The notes below the pieces were generated by a model that searched no databases, was not told the origin of the DNA, and saw only the letters and a program-made list of their open reading frames with translations. Of a DNA stretch of 7,568 nucleotides, positions 6,394 through 7,568 are shown one piece after another. The translations under genes were made by a program, and so were the position numbers. The stretch spans positions 8,228-15,795 of the forward strand of contig DDNW01000050.1 in NCBI GenBank assembly GCA_002341345.1. Direction: 5' to 3'. The DNA is from Erythrobacter sp. UBA2510 (GTDB lineage Bacteria; Pseudomonadota; Alphaproteobacteria; Sphingomonadales; Sphingomonadaceae). Position 1 is the first letter of the stretch. Each line of letters opens with the position of its first letter.

Positions 6394-6400
6394 AGGGAGG
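6394..6400 (+). promoter_or_regulatory. Shine-Dalgarno of the HNH gene supporting a GTG start
   Basis: AGGGAGG lies 9 nt before the GTG at 6410. It favours that start over the upstream in-frame TTG (6365) and ATG (6374), which have no ribosome site and lie in the presumed promoter region. Confidence 0.6.
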
Positions 6401-6409
6401 GCACAGAAA

Positions 6410-7018
6410 GTGTTCAGAGCCGAACTGATCGAACGTGCGGCGCATTTCAGGAGTGCCGAAGACGATCCGACGAGGAAGCTGGAAAGCTGCCCCTCGCTGG
6501 TGCTCAACGCGGATTACACGCCGCTATCCTATTATCCCCTGAGCCTGTGGCCGTGGCAGACCGCGATCAAGGCGATTTTCCTCGAACGGGTTGACGTCGT
6601 CGCCAGTTACGACCGGCAGGTGCACTCGCCCTCGCTCGACATGAAGATCCCCAGCGTGATCGCGCTGAGGCAATATGTGAAACCGAGCGAGTTTCCGGCA
6701 TTCACGCGCTTCAACCTGTTCCTGCGCGACCGGTTCAGTTGCCAATATTGCGGCAGTCCCAGCCATCTGACCTTCGACCACGTGATCCCCCGGCGCCTCG
6801 GCGGCAAGACGACGTGGGAGAACATCGCCACGGCCTGCGCGCCGTGCAATATGAAGAAGGGCGGGCGGACACCGAAACAGGCGCACATGACGCTGCAATG
6901 CCAGCCGATCCGCCCGACCAGCTGGCAGCTGCAGCAGCACGGCAAGAGCTTCCCGCCCAATTTTCTGCACGAGACCTGGCGCGACTGGCTCTATTGGGAC
7001 ATCGAGCTGGAGGAATAG
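6410..7018 (+). CDS. stand-alone HNH endonuclease-family protein
   Basis: The 202-residue product has an N-terminal region of about 100 residues (conserved-looking PSLVLNADYTPLSYYPLSLW, 28-47), then a zinc-ribbon HNH fold. Cys111-Cys114 (CQYC) and Cys143-Cys146 (CAPC) are the structural zinc ligands. Asp123-His124 in FDHVIPRRLGG supply the catalytic His, Asn138 lies in TTWENI, and the last position of the triad is Asn147 in CNMKKG. The C-terminus ends LHETWRDWLYWDIELEE. This closely resembles a widespread alphaproteobacterial HNH family of unknown biological role; nuclease activity is inferred from the intact motif only. There is no methyltransferase, toxin partner or phage gene nearby, so it does not look like restriction-modification or homing. 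The GTG at 6410 is chosen from its Shine-Dalgarno. It is divergent from gluQ and has a weak terminator candidate downstream. Confidence 0.9.
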   Translation: MFRAELIERAAHFRSAEDDPTRKLESCPSLVLNADYTPLSYYPLSLWPWQTAIKAIFLERVDVVASYDRQVHSPSLDMKIPSVIALRQYVKPSEFPAFTRFNLFLRDRFSCQYCGSPSHLTFDHVIPRRLGGKTTWENIATACAPCNMKKGGRTPKQAHMTLQCQPIRPTSWQLQQHGKSFPPNFLHETWRDWLYWDIELEE

Positions 7019-7103
7019 GGCTTCGCTTTCCTACAGCGCGCCTTGCGACGCAGTGCTGCGCCATGTCCCTCAATCCCGACAGCCCGAGGCATCCGGACCG
7101 ACA

Positions 7104-7129
7104 GGCCGCCTGCGGCCCCGAGGTTTTTT
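7104..7129 (+). terminator. possible terminator of the HNH gene
   Basis: GGCCG (7104-7108) and CGGCC (7113-7117) form a GC stem with a CCTG loop. Six bases later comes T6 (7124-7129). The gap between stem and T run is longer than in a classical intrinsic terminator, so efficiency is uncertain. It is 86 bp after the HNH stop and inside the inverted-repeat segment. Confidence 0.4.
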
Positions 7130-7141
7130 GCCTCAAGGACC

Positions 7142-7159
7142 GTGTTCCATGTGTTCCAT
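7142..7159. repeat. perfect tandem duplication of GTGTTCCAT
   Basis: Two exact 9-bp copies, 7142-7150 and 7151-7159, lie head to tail, 2 bp before the right 9-bp inverted repeat. The unit could be a paired protein-binding site or part of the surrounding element. Read on the minus strand it contains GGAAC twice, but neither copy has a CGTT at 16-17 nt, so these are not EcfG promoters. Confidence 0.6.
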
Positions 7160-7213
7160 ATTGTAGGAAACCAGGCCTGCGCGGTAGCTTGCCGCCTTCG
7201 CCAATCGAGCCGT

Positions 7214-7568
7214 CTACTGGTCGATTACGCGGGTTTCGGGGTGATGCTTGTCGAGATGCTTGCGCACGATCTTCAGATTGCGCGTGTTGGAGCGGAACAG
7301 GAAGTCGAAGAGATCGCCGGCCACCGGGACCGCGCCGACCGCGCTGTCGAACAGCACATTGCCCGCCATGCGTGCCAGCTTCCATTTCGGCATGCCGAGA
7401 TTGCGCGCCTCCCAGACGATCCACGCGCCCATCGCGGCGGTCACGACATCGCCCAGCACCGGCACGAGACCGGCAATGGCGTCGAGCCCGACCGGGCGGT
7501 TGATGCCGGGGATGACGAAGCTGCGTTCGAGCACCTGCTCCATCATCTCGATCCGGCGGCGCACGGAA
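7214..7568 (-). CDS. DUF4112 membrane protein (5' end probably outside window)
   Basis: The visible 116-plus residues match the DUF4112 pattern: SFVIPGINRPVGLDAIAGL, then a hydrophobic segment, RMAGNVLFD, and a second GDLFDFLFRSNTRNL block. A G-x-V-P-V-x-G-D motif occurs twice (GLVPVLGD and GAVPVAGD), suggesting two related membrane-embedded halves. The family is common in proteobacteria and its function is unknown. The frame is open to the window edge; a GTG at 7564 is possible but has no visible ribosome site, and family members usually have more N-terminal residues, so I treat it as 5'-partial. It ends with TAG at 7214-7216 and converges on the HNH gene. Confidence 0.85.
   Translation of the reverse strand, partial: SVRRRIEMMEQVLERSFVIPGINRPVGLDAIAGLVPVLGDVVTAAMGAWIVWEARNLGMPKWKLARMAGNVLFDSAVGAVPVAGDLFDFLFRSNTRNLKIVRKHLDKHHPETRVIDQ

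Larger units (their letters stand above)
7027..7170. repeat. 144-bp intergenic segment bounded by 9-bp inverted repeats
   Basis: TTTCCTACA (7027-7035) and TGTAGGAAA (7162-7170) are exact inverted copies bounding 126 bp. Inside are a CGCAG-TG-CTGCG palindrome (7049-7060), two copies each of CCGACAG (7076-7082, 7098-7104) and CCCGAGG (7083-7089, 7117-7123), the hairpin and T run at 7104-7129, and a tandem GTGTTCCAT pair. It fills most of the 195-bp gap between convergent genes and no plausible gene covers it. It could be a small non-autonomous repeat, a REP-like element or a structured RNA. One copy in one window cannot decide, and I see no clear target-site duplication. Confidence 0.45.

Noticed and set aside
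6365..6409. Longer HNH protein starting at TTG 6365 or ATG 6374
   Set aside because: No ribosome site before either codon, and they sit where the promoter should be; GTG 6410 has a good Shine-Dalgarno.
6410..7018. HNH gene as part of a restriction-modification or defence island
   Set aside because: No methyltransferase, helicase, toxin or phage gene nearby, and base composition looks like that of the neighbours.
7142..7159. GGAAC motifs on the minus strand as EcfG promoters
   Set aside because: No CGTT at 16-17 nt from either copy, and no start codon with a ribosome site follows.
6735..7424. 229-codon minus-strand frame across the HNH gene and the intergenic element
   Set aside because: It runs antisense to the HNH gene and through the inverted-repeat segment; no family likeness.

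Overview
The window is high-GC, densely packed chromosomal DNA. Gene content, GTG/TTG start usage and protein style suggest an alphaproteobacterium, most likely Sphingomonadales (an Erythrobacter/Sphingomonas-like organism). This is a judgement from protein character and a GGAAC-N17-CGTT stress promoter, not from a marker gene. The genes look like ordinary core-genome genes. I see no phage, IS element, CRISPR array, tRNA or rRNA.

Layout. (1) 1-1022, minus: the 5' part of a MaeB-type malic enzyme gene, cut by the window edge. (2) 1135-3753, plus: complete mutS, divergent from maeB across 112 bp. (3) 3798-4214, plus: a small YidH/DUF202-type membrane protein, 44 bp after mutS. (4) 4217-6286, minus: a tight cluster in the order gluQ (glutamyl-Q tRNA(Asp) synthetase), a small HIG1-type two-helix membrane protein (ATGA overlap), a PduO-type cobalamin adenosyltransferase (probable TTG start), and an unknown acidic, probably disordered 106-aa protein with its own promoter. 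(5) 6410-7018, plus: a stand-alone HNH endonuclease-family protein, divergent from gluQ. (6) 7019-7213: a 195-bp gap between convergent genes, holding a 144-bp segment bounded by perfect 9-bp inverted repeats. (7) 7214-7568, minus: a DUF4112 membrane protein cut at its 5' end.

The best regulatory signal lies before the small acidic gene at 4217-4537. A perfect GGAAC-N17-CGTT match to the alphaproteobacterial EcfG general-stress sigma consensus sits just upstream. The same stretch contains a perfect 8-bp inverted repeat that would pair with the Shine-Dalgarno. One arm lies in the promoter spacer, so the hairpin could form only in read-through mRNA from the upstream operon. The stress-promoter mRNA would start after that arm and keep its ribosome site free. 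This is an inferred two-transcript switch, visible in sequence but untested.

The 7027-7170 segment (terminal inverted repeats, a tandem GTGTTCCAT duplication, duplicated 7-mers, a hairpin and a T run) is the best candidate for an undescribed intergenic repeat or structured RNA. The rest reads as conventional metabolism, DNA repair, tRNA modification and B12 cofactor genes.
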